Under the pieces are notes generated by a model. It saw only the letters and a program-made list of their open reading frames with translations, searched no databases and was not told the DNA's origin. From a virus, in IMG/VR virus record IMGVR_UViG_3300042875_000722, positions 1-24,218 of that record: 24,218 bases of DNA; one strand, 5' to 3'. The position numbers and the translations under genes were made by a program. Below, piece after piece: positions 8,434-15,855 of this stretch (position 1 is its first letter; every line of letters starts with the position of its first letter).

Positions 8434-8990
8434 AACTTAACATCGACTTTGCGCTGGAAGAGGTGACTCCTGAGAAACTGGAGTTGCTTCAGGCTGTATT
8501 TGACGCACACGACATGGCGGCTCGGAACAATCAGAACGCTAGTTCTGGCGCTGCGGTGAACGCTTTCTTTGGTAGCGCGCAGCTAACCAACGCAATTGCT
8601 TCCGCTATCCTCACGCTTGGAGATGCTCACGGTCCGATTGGTCCTGCTCGATTCGTTTACGAGAAATTCGACGAGCGATCTTTGAAGTCGGCCATATTGT
8701 CTGGCATGAAGATTCCGGGTTTCGGGAACTCGTTCTTCAAGGACAGCATCGACCCAGCGTGGAGTCGGGTGCGCGAGATTATTGAGGTGGACTTCAAGAA
8801 GGCGAACGACCGCATCAAACAGCTTCATGGCTGGATGAAAGAAGTCGGAAAAGACGTTCATCCGAATGCGGCTCTTTACAGCGCAGTAATTTGCAACGAA
8901 CTGGGAATGATTCACGGTTCAGAGTCGGCCATATTCGTGTTAGCTCGAACAGCGGCTTGGACATCTTTGTGCATGAAAAATGAACGGTAA
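8424..8990 (+). CDS. Citrate-synthase-fold protein, active site degenerate
   Basis: A 188-residue protein overlapping the adaptor gene by 10 bp, with GGTGGA upstream of its ATG. Three blocks line up with the citrate synthase / citryl-CoA lyase family. LTLGDAHGPIGPA (about 63-75) matches the GPLHGGA motif and keeps its His (H69). IPGFGNSFFKDSIDP (97-111) matches GFGHxxxKxxDP, but the catalytic His is Asn102. HPNAALYSA (146-154) matches PNVDFYSG, but the catalytic Asp is Ala150. The end, LARTAAWTSLCMKNE (173-187), matches the ARxxGWxAHxxEQ helix. The length is about half that of citrate synthase (370-430 residues). The protein therefore keeps the fold signatures and the CoA-side elements but has lost two of the three catalytic residues. 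Normal citrate synthesis is unlikely. A structural, binding or altered catalytic role is open. Confidence 0.6.
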   Translation: MVLKLNIDFALEEVTPEKLELLQAVFDAHDMAARNNQNASSGAAVNAFFGSAQLTNAIASAILTLGDAHGPIGPARFVYEKFDERSLKSAILSGMKIPGFGNSFFKDSIDPAWSRVREIIEVDFKKANDRIKQLHGWMKEVGKDVHPNAALYSAVICNELGMIHGSESAIFVLARTAAWTSLCMKNER

Positions 8991-9525
8991 ACTCTTTCAA
9001 ATCTGCGGGTTGCCACGATTCGGATCGGCATTCATGTCGGTCCTTTTCTCGCTGGAGGGTGATTGCATTGGCCTACATGAGCAGGGTGCGACTGACTCAA
9101 ACTGGCAGAAGTCGATTGAAGATTACCGGAACCGTTACAAGTACGTCGCTGATTGCTCGACCTACGGATATCTTCCGAAGGCTATCGTGCATGACTCGGT
9201 CAAGGTGTACGTCAAGAAGGACGCGGAATCGTCTGCCAAAGAATGCACCGAGCGATTCGGTTACGAGGTTCATTTGCCCTCGATTCAAATGCTTCGCGAG
9301 TACGCTGACAAATGGGCATCGTCACATAGCGTGATGACAATCGAAGAGGGAGAACTTTTTAAGGTGGATACTTTGCGTCGGATATGGATTCATTGCTTTC
9401 ATAACGAGCGAGCTTTTCCCGAGGAGAAAGCTGCACGTCTGATTACCATGAACATCCAACGTCACGAACCTGAAAAGGTGTTCTCGATTGAGAACGGCAA
9501 CCGTCTTGTGAAGGAGGTTTTTTAA
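8980..9525 (+). CDS. Sulfotransferase-like P-loop protein
   Basis: A 181-residue protein overlapping the previous gene by 11 bp. The N-terminus FQICGLPRFGSAFMSVLFS (about 6-24) resembles the PAPS-binding loop of sulfotransferases (PxSGTTW type), here GLPRFGSAF. It is followed by a block GLHEQG like the 'CFHE' block of phage relatives, KVYVKKDAESS (about 75-85) like the IRDP(E) strand, and IWIHCF...FPEEKAARLITMNIQ (about 135-160), which closely resembles the C-terminal part of phage-encoded relatives. These proteins are usually annotated only as P-loop or sulfotransferase-family proteins and the acceptor is unknown. The key Arg and Ser of the loop are present. It is translationally coupled to the citrate-synthase-fold gene and lies inside the virion operon, so it is probably expressed late. 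Confidence 0.6.
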   Translation: MNGKLFQICGLPRFGSAFMSVLFSLEGDCIGLHEQGATDSNWQKSIEDYRNRYKYVADCSTYGYLPKAIVHDSVKVYVKKDAESSAKECTERFGYEVHLPSIQMLREYADKWASSHSVMTIEEGELFKVDTLRRIWIHCFHNERAFPEEKAARLITMNIQRHEPEKVFSIENGNRLVKEVF

Positions 9526-9528
9526 TTT

Positions 9529-10341
9529 ATGGGAGCTATTCTAGGTGCGGCAGCAATCGCTGGTGGATCAAGTCTTATTGGCGGTTTGCTGAGCAAGGGC
9601 AGCAAGCCAAAGGTTCCGGCGTTCAAGCCGATTGATTTTGCGGCAGAGCAGAAGCAGGCAATCCAGCAAAATATTGGATCGTTGGAATCGGCAACCGAAC
9701 TGGCCACCAAGACGACCGCTGCCGAGCAGTCACAGCTTGAGGCGCAGCTTCGTCGTGCAATTCCCGGTTATGACCAACTAATTTCGCAGGCTGGAAAGAA
9801 CATTGGCGCGAATTTGCGTGGCGAGGTTTCGCAGGACGTTCAATCGCAGCTTCAACGATCTTCTGCTGGACGTGCGCTTAGCGGAGGGTACGGCGCTGGT
9901 TCGGGTGTTGGTAGGAATTTGGCTGCTCGCGACTTTGGTCTGACATCGATGCAGATCCAGAATCAGGGGCTTGCTCAAGCTCAGAACTTCATCCAGCAGC
10001 AGCGGACGTTCGGAATGGCGCAGCCGTTCTCAATCAGCAGCATGTTCATCACTCCCGGTCAACGCATTGGAGCGATGCAGCAGCAGAACCAGCAGCAGTA
10101 CGGACGCGATTTGCAGGCTGCACAAGTGGCAGCAATGCCTGATCCTACGATGGCAGCGTTTGGAAGCGCAATTTCTACTGCTGGCGGAATGTACGGCGGG
10201 GCAAGTATGCAGCGCGGGTTGATGCAGCAGATGCCGGGAAGTTATCGCGCTGGTTCTTACAACCCTCAGAACGACCCTGAGATTTATTCTTTCCCAAGAA
10301 CAAACATCGGCGGACCTACTGACTCAGCTAACTGGATCTAA
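9529..10341 (+). CDS. Ejection/internal virion protein, glycine-zipper type
   Basis: A 270-residue protein. A strong AAGGAGG lies at 9511-9517, eleven bases before the ATG. The first 25 residues form a small, hydrophobic glycine-zipper segment (MGAILGAAAIAGGSSLIGGL) that could insert into or cross a membrane. The rest is Ala/Gln-rich and helical (AQLRRAIPGYDQLISQAGKN; LQRSSAGRALSGGYGAGSGV; then MQQQNQQQYGRDLQAAQVAA). The size, composition and position as the first of three large helical proteins match the smallest ejection protein of podoviruses, the role played by T7 gp14 or P22 gp7, which enters the host envelope with the DNA. The assignment is by analogy and I see no strict homology motif. 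Confidence 0.6.
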   Translation: MGAILGAAAIAGGSSLIGGLLSKGSKPKVPAFKPIDFAAEQKQAIQQNIGSLESATELATKTTAAEQSQLEAQLRRAIPGYDQLISQAGKNIGANLRGEVSQDVQSQLQRSSAGRALSGGYGAGSGVGRNLAARDFGLTSMQIQNQGLAQAQNFIQQQRTFGMAQPFSISSMFITPGQRIGAMQQQNQQQYGRDLQAAQVAAMPDPTMAAFGSAISTAGGMYGGASMQRGLMQQMPGSYRAGSYNPQNDPEIYSFPRTNIGGPTDSANWI

Positions 10342-10345
10342 TCTT

Positions 10346-11869
10346 ATGGCCGACGAAACTCTTCAAGCATTTCAGCTAGGCGCAAGCCTCTACGACCGCG
10401 CACAGACGCAGAAGCGGATGATGGAGCAATTGCAGATGCAGACGGCGGATCAGATTATGCGCCAGCGTCAGGCCGATCTTCAGAATAAGGTTCAGACGTT
10501 TGCGCTAGGTCGTGCGATGAAGGATCAGGAAGACGAGCTTGCTGACGTTGACAACATGAACTACAATGTTCAGTCAGTTGATACGTTTTTTATAAATCCA
10601 AACGCGCCGTTCCCGACTTTTAGGCCGGTTAAGTCGGCTAAGAATCAAGCAATTCTAAACCAGTATCGTCAGCAGCTTGATGATTATTCCGAGCGTTCAA
10701 AGCTTATGAAAGGTTTAGCTGCAAGCAAGAGCGCTTTAGCCAGCCAACTCAACATTGCAAACAAATGGGCCGAGGAAAATAATCAGTATGATGTTCTTTG
10801 GGATAACAACAATGGTCTTGATCAGTATGGAAATCTTGATCCTCAAAAAATAAGGCAGATTTATTCAATTCTTGGACCAAAGATTCAAGGAAGCCAAAAT
10901 CTTTCAAAGGCATCAAAGCTTGCTGATTATGGAAGTGTAGCCGCAATCAATTCATCGTCTGAAACCCCAGAGGTTAAAGCTCAAGCTATTTCGATTTTTA
11001 CCGCAAAGCAGGCTGAGCAATTCCCCAAAGAGGTCAGAGCATTGATGGCTCTTGGAACCCCAGAGGCAATTTTGGCTGCTCCTGCCGCAGATCAAAACGC
11101 TAAAGATGCGGCAATTAAAGGGTTGGCGGCAGCACAGAAAGCGAAACTTTCTCAACGTGAGCCTCTTAAAGCTGCTGTTGAAGATTGGAGAGCGGCTTCT
11201 CCTGAAAAGAAAAACGAGGCGTTTCAGCTTCTTCAGGCTCAAGCTACAAAATTTCGCAAGGATGTTTCAATTAGCCCCTATGGAGAAATTGAGTTTAAAC
11301 CCGAAATACCAGCAAAGACTAGGCAGGATTTGATTGGCGGAATAAGGGCTGCAAATACGGCTATCAGTGAAATTGACAAGATTACAGACGATCAAATTGA
11401 AAGCGCATTTGGATTAGGTTCTGGTTTTCAGTCTGCAACTCAATCTCTTGGACTTTCAGGTATTGGGCTTGGACTTAATCAAGATCAGATTGAAATTGAA
11501 GGCTCCATAGAACTTTTAAAGTCTCTTGTTTCTCGCAGTCTTTTGAACGAAAAAGGCGTTCAAAGCGACACGGACAAAGCAATTGCAGGAAGAGTTTTAA
11601 ATGCCGATTTTTCAAAATTAAATCCAGAGCAATTCAGGAGAAAGCTTGATAACGCTAGGCGTTTATTCTCGGATTCTATTAAAAGAATGGAATCTCCGCT
11701 TGGAATTGTTGCGCTTGAAGAAGTTAAATCTGGAGGCCAACAATCGGGAGCTTCTGCTCAATCGGCAGAACCCGTCATTCAGACTTTCAATTCAATGGAA
11801 GAAGCTGAAACGTACGCTCCTGTTGGCGCTCGCGTTCGTGTCGGAAACAAAGTTTTCATCAAGGAATAA
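10346..11869 (+). CDS. Ejection/internal virion protein, helical, 507 aa
   Basis: A 507-residue helical protein starting four bases after the previous gene. The first 70 residues are Gln/Met/Asp-rich (QKRMMEQLQMQTADQIMRQR). The middle is Ala/Lys/Gln-rich without motifs. The last part has 'IDKITDDQIESAFGLGSGFQ' and 'LIGGIRAANTAISEIDK', the kind of helical segment common in internal virion proteins. By order (second of three) it would correspond to T7 gp15. Base composition shifts within the gene: up to about 10560 it resembles upstream genes, afterwards codons become clearly A/T-rich (AAA, GAA, CTT). The gene ends two bases before the next ATG, with AAGGA overlapping the stop region. Confidence 0.5.
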   Translation: MADETLQAFQLGASLYDRAQTQKRMMEQLQMQTADQIMRQRQADLQNKVQTFALGRAMKDQEDELADVDNMNYNVQSVDTFFINPNAPFPTFRPVKSAKNQAILNQYRQQLDDYSERSKLMKGLAASKSALASQLNIANKWAEENNQYDVLWDNNNGLDQYGNLDPQKIRQIYSILGPKIQGSQNLSKASKLADYGSVAAINSSSETPEVKAQAISIFTAKQAEQFPKEVRALMALGTPEAILAAPAADQNAKDAAIKGLAAAQKAKLSQREPLKAAVEDWRAASPEKKNEAFQLLQAQATKFRKDVSISPYGEIEFKPEIPAKTRQDLIGGIRAANTAISEIDKITDDQIESAFGLGSGFQSATQSLGLSGIGLGLNQDQIEIEGSIELLKSLVSRSLLNEKGVQSDTDKAIAGRVLNADFSKLNPEQFRRKLDNARRLFSDSIKRMESPLGIVALEEVKSGGQQSGASAQSAEPVIQTFNSMEEAETYAPVGARVRVGNKVFIKE

Positions 11870-11871
11870 AC

Positions 11872-14800
11872 ATGCCTCTTAGAGAAATTACCGAACAGGA
11901 ACTTTCCACTGGCAACCAAGCAGATCAAATTGCAGCGCCAGTCCTTCAACAGACTGCTGCTCCAAAAAATGCTGACGAACAGCTTTTGCAAGCTGGCTCT
12001 CCTGCGGCATTAAAAGCTGCTGTTGATGGTTCAAAATTGCCGCCCCCTGATTCGCTTGTTGAGGCAGCGAGTTTTTATCTCGGGAAGAACAGCGCAAGAA
12101 AATTTCAAAAATATGTCGAAGGCAATTATGAGCCGATGGCTGATGAAGACTTCACGGATCAAGAAAGGCAATTTCTTGTAAATTTTGAAAACAAACGAGG
12201 ACGCAAAGTCCTTGGAGGCGCAATTCGATATGGTGGTCCGCTTGCGTTGATGGCTGTTCCCGGCGCGCAAACGCTTGGAGGCGAGATGATTGCTAATGTT
12301 GCTCTTGAAGGTTTAGCTCAACTTGCAGAGCCAGAAAAAATGCGGCCATATCAAATTGCCGCTGAGGCTCTTCCTACATTTGGAATTGCAAAAGAAGGAA
12401 CTGGGAAAGGTTTAAAAAAAGCGCTGACCTCAGAAACTGGGGTTGGCCAACAAGCTTCGATTAAAGCTCAGGCGCTTAAAGAAGTTGGATACGGCGGAGC
12501 AAGATCTGGCGCTCAAGCTGGAATTGAAGCGCAAGGAGAAGACGTTACTGGCGGTGAAATTGCGCTCAGAACTCTAGCTGGAGGTTTTTTGTTTCCAAGT
12601 TTATCCGGGGTAGTGCGTGGAGTAGGTGCCGCTAAAAGATCTGGTTTTAACTTTCCAGCCTTTGTGGGTGAGTTTAATCGCCCGTTTGTTCAAAAAGCTC
12701 TTTCTGAAAGGGCTGATTCTATCAGAAAAGAACTTGGAAATGAAGCAGGAATTGACCCTGCACTCGCTCGTCAAGTTGCAGATGCTGTTTACACTCCGTC
12801 GTTTTCTGGTTCTAGTCAGGAACAATTTGATCAGTTTGCAGACAATGTTTATTCGTTTTTGACGCAATCAGTTGTGCAAGGTCGCGCTTCCGGTCTTTCT
12901 GGAAATGATTTGACTCAAGCAATTGTTGGAGAGCTGAAACGTGTTTCTGGTAATGCAGAAATCAATCCTGCGGTCATTGAATCTGTTATTCGTCAGTCCG
13001 ATTTTCTTATAGAAAAAGCTACCCAAAAAGTTGACTCTCTTCTTTCAAAAAGAAGCAAAAGAGCAGCCGCTGGAGCAGCCAGAAAAAAAAGCGAGATTGC
13101 TGGTGAGGTTGGAGCGTTGAAGTCTGAAAAAACCAGCCTTGAACAGCAGATGGCCGATGCTGAGCAAAAGTCCCAAGATATACTTGAGGAAAGAAATAGA
13201 AGGGCTGTTGCTTTTGCTAGAAAGGCAGAGAATCGTCTTCAACTTGAATCTGAAGATCTTGTTAGCGAGATAAGGGCATTGAACAAGCAGAAGTCTGAAC
13301 TTGCGGCCTCAGATGTTGCAAATCGAACTAGAATTGAAGCTCAAATTTTTAGAAATCAAGAAGAGATTAAAGCTATTGAAAATGGCTTTGATGAAAGGTT
13401 TGCTGCTGCAAAACCAGTTGATCCGTTTGAAGCTGGATCTGTAATTGGAGAAAACTGGAATAAAATAGTAAAAGAACTAGATGCCAAAAATACAGAAGGG
13501 TTTGATAAAATTAGGCCTGGTTTAAAGAAAATAAAAGTTAAGGTTGATTTAGGAGAAAAAGACACAAAAGGAAAAATTGTTCTTGAGGAAAAAACCTTAG
13601 AAGATCTTCGTTTAATACGTTCTCAAATTTACAGACAATTTAATTTTAATGCTCAGGCTCAACAGGGAACTTTTGAAAGCTGGCGAGAATTAAATAAAAT
13701 AAATGATCAAATAACTGCTGCATTTGAGGCTAATCCGCCGCTTAAGGCTGCGCTTGATGCTCAGAACAAGTCGTATGCAGAATCCATGAGAAGGGTTAAA
13801 GGATCATTTGCAAATAGGATTCTTAGGGATATTGGAGAAGGAGGAGGAAAACCAGAAGCCATAGCTGCAATTGTTGGCCCACAAGGGTCAACTACTCTTG
13901 AAATATTGAAAGAGGCATTTGCAGAGAAGTGGGAAACAGAGGCAAAGCCAATTTTAAAAGATTTTATTTACAATCAGATTCGAGGAGAAAAACCAACTGA
14001 TTTTCTTAATGCTTTAACCCAAGCAAAGTCTGGAACATCTAAAGGTGTTTCAAGAAATGTTGTTGAAGAGTTTTTTCCAGCATTTGGAGAAATTCAAGAT
14101 GTTGCCGCAAAGTATAGGTCTTTAATTGATGAAGGCTCAAAACTTGAAAAGCAATTTACCGATTTAACAAAAGAATCCGAAAGCCTTGCTCAAGACGTTG
14201 AAAAAAACGTAAAAGGAGCTGAAGATCTTTTAAAGGAAAACTCCGACAAAAAGAAGGAAATTAAAAAAAGGCTTTTCCAGTTTCAAAAGAAAAACGAAGA
14301 TGTTGAGCTTAAGGGTGTTTTAGCTGAGCCGTCACAGCAAGCCGCTGAGTTGCGCGGTAAAATTGCTGAAACCGGAAAGGAGATTTCACAAAAAGAAAAA
14401 GAAGGAGCTGGTGTAACCAAACGCCTTGCAGAATTTCAAAAAAGCGAAAGACCCCTGACTGGAGTTCTTGCGAAGCCAAAGGAGTTTAGAGATTTACTTA
14501 TAAGCATACAAGCCAAGGTTGATAGCGGGGCAAAGTTGGATAACAAGGAGGTGGCTCAAATTATTTCAAATCCTGACGCAAAATCCATGCTTCAAGACTT
14601 GAACGACTATGTCACTGAGTCTGCTAAAAAAGTTTCCGAGTTTGAAAAGCTGGCAAATAGAACCGTAAAGACTGGAATGTTTGACGATGTAAATGTTCCG
14701 CCGGGTGAAATTATTGATTTCTTGAAATCGTCTTCTGGAGACATTCCGTCTCGAATCAGGACTAAAGAGTTTGTTGCCGCGATCAAATCTAGCAGACCGG

Positions 14801-15393
14801 AACTTCAGGCAGATCTTCAGAACATTCTGCTTGGAAGGATCGTCAACGAGTCGCTTGTTCAGGGTAAAAAATCAATCGACACCAACAAGATGAAATCGTT
14901 GATTGCAGGCGGAGACTCTCCGGGTGAATACAACGCCATTGTTTCTCAACTGTTTGGCGATGGGGGAGTAGAAAAAATTAGCACCATTGCAGATCAGTTA
15001 GCAAAGGTGATGGACAGCAAGGACAGCCTTGTTAAGAAATCAATCGTCCCCGCATTGGCCACATTGGCTACCGGAGGAGCATATCTTTCAAGCGGGCCGG
15101 GAGCTGCGCTTGGCACTGGTCTTCTTGGATTTGTTGGCAGGAAATTAGTTATTAGTTCCGTTGGTCAGGCGACGTTAGCTGGGGTTGGAAAATTGCTCCA
15201 ATCACCAACTTACGGGAAAACGGTAAGCACTCCAATCGATCAGCTCACTCAAGATCAAATTGATCTTTTCAATAGAAATTGGTCGAGACTTTTGAAGCTT
15301 GAAACCGACAAGGCAATGATGCAGTCAGAAGAGCGCCAGATCGAAGAGAAGCAGATGCGTGAAGCTCAACGTCAAGCCCGTCGCCGCGACTAA
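11872..15393 (+). CDS. Large ejection/internal virion protein, coiled-coil rich, 1173 aa
   Basis: A 1173-residue protein with AAGGA upstream of its ATG, the largest gene of the window. Visible parts are a Pro/Gln-rich start, a Gly/Ala hydrophobic stretch at about 116-154 (AIRYGGPLALMAVPGAQTLG), long coiled coils at about 396-510, 749-812 and 823-860 (for example LEQQMADAEQKSQDILEERN), and a hydrophobic Gly/Ala segment at about 1057-1109 (SIVPALATLATGGAYLSSGP) before a charged tail ending QARRRD. The third position in the ejection set and the size match T7 gp16-type proteins. Unlike T7 gp16, no lytic transglycosylase motif is evident near the N-terminus. Most of the gene is strongly A/T-rich compared with its neighbours, returning to normal near 14700. 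It ends in a TAATG overlap with the next gene. Confidence 0.55.
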   Translation: MPLREITEQELSTGNQADQIAAPVLQQTAAPKNADEQLLQAGSPAALKAAVDGSKLPPPDSLVEAASFYLGKNSARKFQKYVEGNYEPMADEDFTDQERQFLVNFENKRGRKVLGGAIRYGGPLALMAVPGAQTLGGEMIANVALEGLAQLAEPEKMRPYQIAAEALPTFGIAKEGTGKGLKKALTSETGVGQQASIKAQALKEVGYGGARSGAQAGIEAQGEDVTGGEIALRTLAGGFLFPSLSGVVRGVGAAKRSGFNFPAFVGEFNRPFVQKALSERADSIRKELGNEAGIDPALARQVADAVYTPSFSGSSQEQFDQFADNVYSFLTQSVVQGRASGLSGNDLTQAIVGELKRVSGNAEINPAVIESVIRQSDFLIEKATQKVDSLLSKRSKRAAAGAARKKSEIAGEVGALKSEKTSLEQQMADAEQKSQDILEERNRRAVAFARKAENRLQLESEDLVSEIRALNKQKSELAASDVANRTRIEAQIFRNQEEIKAIENGFDERFAAAKPVDPFEAGSVIGENWNKIVKELDAKNTEGFDKIRPGLKKIKVKVDLGEKDTKGKIVLEEKTLEDLRLIRSQIYRQFNFNAQAQQGTFESWRELNKINDQITAAFEANPPLKAALDAQNKSYAESMRRVKGSFANRILRDIGEGGGKPEAIAAIVGPQGSTTLEILKEAFAEKWETEAKPILKDFIYNQIRGEKPTDFLNALTQAKSGTSKGVSRNVVEEFFPAFGEIQDVAAKYRSLIDEGSKLEKQFTDLTKESESLAQDVEKNVKGAEDLLKENSDKKKEIKKRLFQFQKKNEDVELKGVLAEPSQQAAELRGKIAETGKEISQKEKEGAGVTKRLAEFQKSERPLTGVLAKPKEFRDLLISIQAKVDSGAKLDNKEVAQIISNPDAKSMLQDLNDYVTESAKKVSEFEKLANRTVKTGMFDDVNVPPGEIIDFLKSSSGDIPSRIRTKEFVAAIKSSRPELQADLQNILLGRIVNESLVQGKKSIDTNKMKSLIAGGDSPGEYNAIVSQLFGDGGVEKISTIADQLAKVMDSKDSLVKKSIVPALATLATGGAYLSSGPGAALGTGLLGFVGRKLVISSVGQATLAGVGKLLQSPTYGKTVSTPIDQLTQDQIDLFNRNWSRLLKLETDKAMMQSEERQIEEKQMREAQRQARRRD

Positions 15394-15662
15394 TGAAAAC
15401 CTCACTCTCCAAAAAAGGTAATACCTATCAGGGCAAGAAGGTGACGCTGAACAAACCCTTCTACACGCCGGGTCAGCGGAAGAAGAGCGCGGTGTACGTT
15501 AAGAATCCGGCGAACAAGGTCGTCATCGTTCGCTTCGGCGATCCTGATATGACGATCAAGAAGTCGAATCCTGAGCGTCGCAAGAATTTCCGTGCGCGGC
15601 ATAACTGCGATACGGCGAAAGATCCTACCAAACCCAGAACGTGGTCATGCAAAGCATGGTAA
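15393..15662 (+). CDS. Small basic conserved phage protein (89 aa)
   Basis: An 89-residue, very basic protein whose ATG shares one base with the preceding TAA. The sequence contains KKVTLNKPFYTPGQRKKSAV, then VIVRFGDPDMTIKKSNPERR, then NFRARHNCD and a final WSCKAW. I recall the RFGDPxMxIK...ARHNC...YWSCKxW pattern from many uncharacterised phage proteins, where it is usually encoded among virion genes. The Cys and His residues (RHNCD, SCKAW) could bind metal, but there are too few to be sure. It is likely an RNA/DNA-contacting or virion-associated protein, and its function is unknown. G+C here is back to that of the flanking regions, unlike the gene before it. Confidence 0.7.
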   Translation: MKTSLSKKGNTYQGKKVTLNKPFYTPGQRKKSAVYVKNPANKVVIVRFGDPDMTIKKSNPERRKNFRARHNCDTAKDPTKPRTWSCKAW

Positions 15663-15666
15663 TTTT

Positions 15667-15855
15667 ATGGACAAGATGAAACTTGGCGGTGGAGGACGGT
15701 ACGAGAAGCTCGTTAGCAGTCTTGAGAGCAAGGGCGTCAAAGACCCGAAGGCTCTTGCGGCATCCATTGGTCGTAAGAAGCTCGGCAAGGCGAAGTTCCA
15801 ATCGCTCGCTGCGAAAGGTCGTCGCCGCGCTGAGCGCCAGTCTAGCTACGCTTAG
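15667..15855 (+). CDS. Small Lys/Arg-rich phage protein (62 aa)
   Basis: A 62-residue basic protein from the ATG at 15667. The frame is open further upstream, but that part overlaps the 89-aa gene. It contains YEKLVSSLESKGVKDPKALA, then ASIGRKKLGKAKFQSLAAKG and an RRRA end. The 'GVKDPxALAASIGRKKxGKxKFQxLAAKGRRR' pattern resembles short basic proteins common in environmental phage genomes. It may bind nucleic acid. It is the last gene of the plus-strand operon and its 3' end overlaps the convergent primase-helicase gene by 14 bp, leaving no room for a separate terminator. Confidence 0.7.
   Translation: MDKMKLGGGGRYEKLVSSLESKGVKDPKALAASIGRKKLGKAKFQSLAAKGRRRAERQSSYA

Noticed and set aside
8424-8990. 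Reading this gene as an active auxiliary citrate synthase
   Set aside because: Two of three catalytic residues seem replaced and the length is about half. The gene lies among virion genes rather than metabolic ones.
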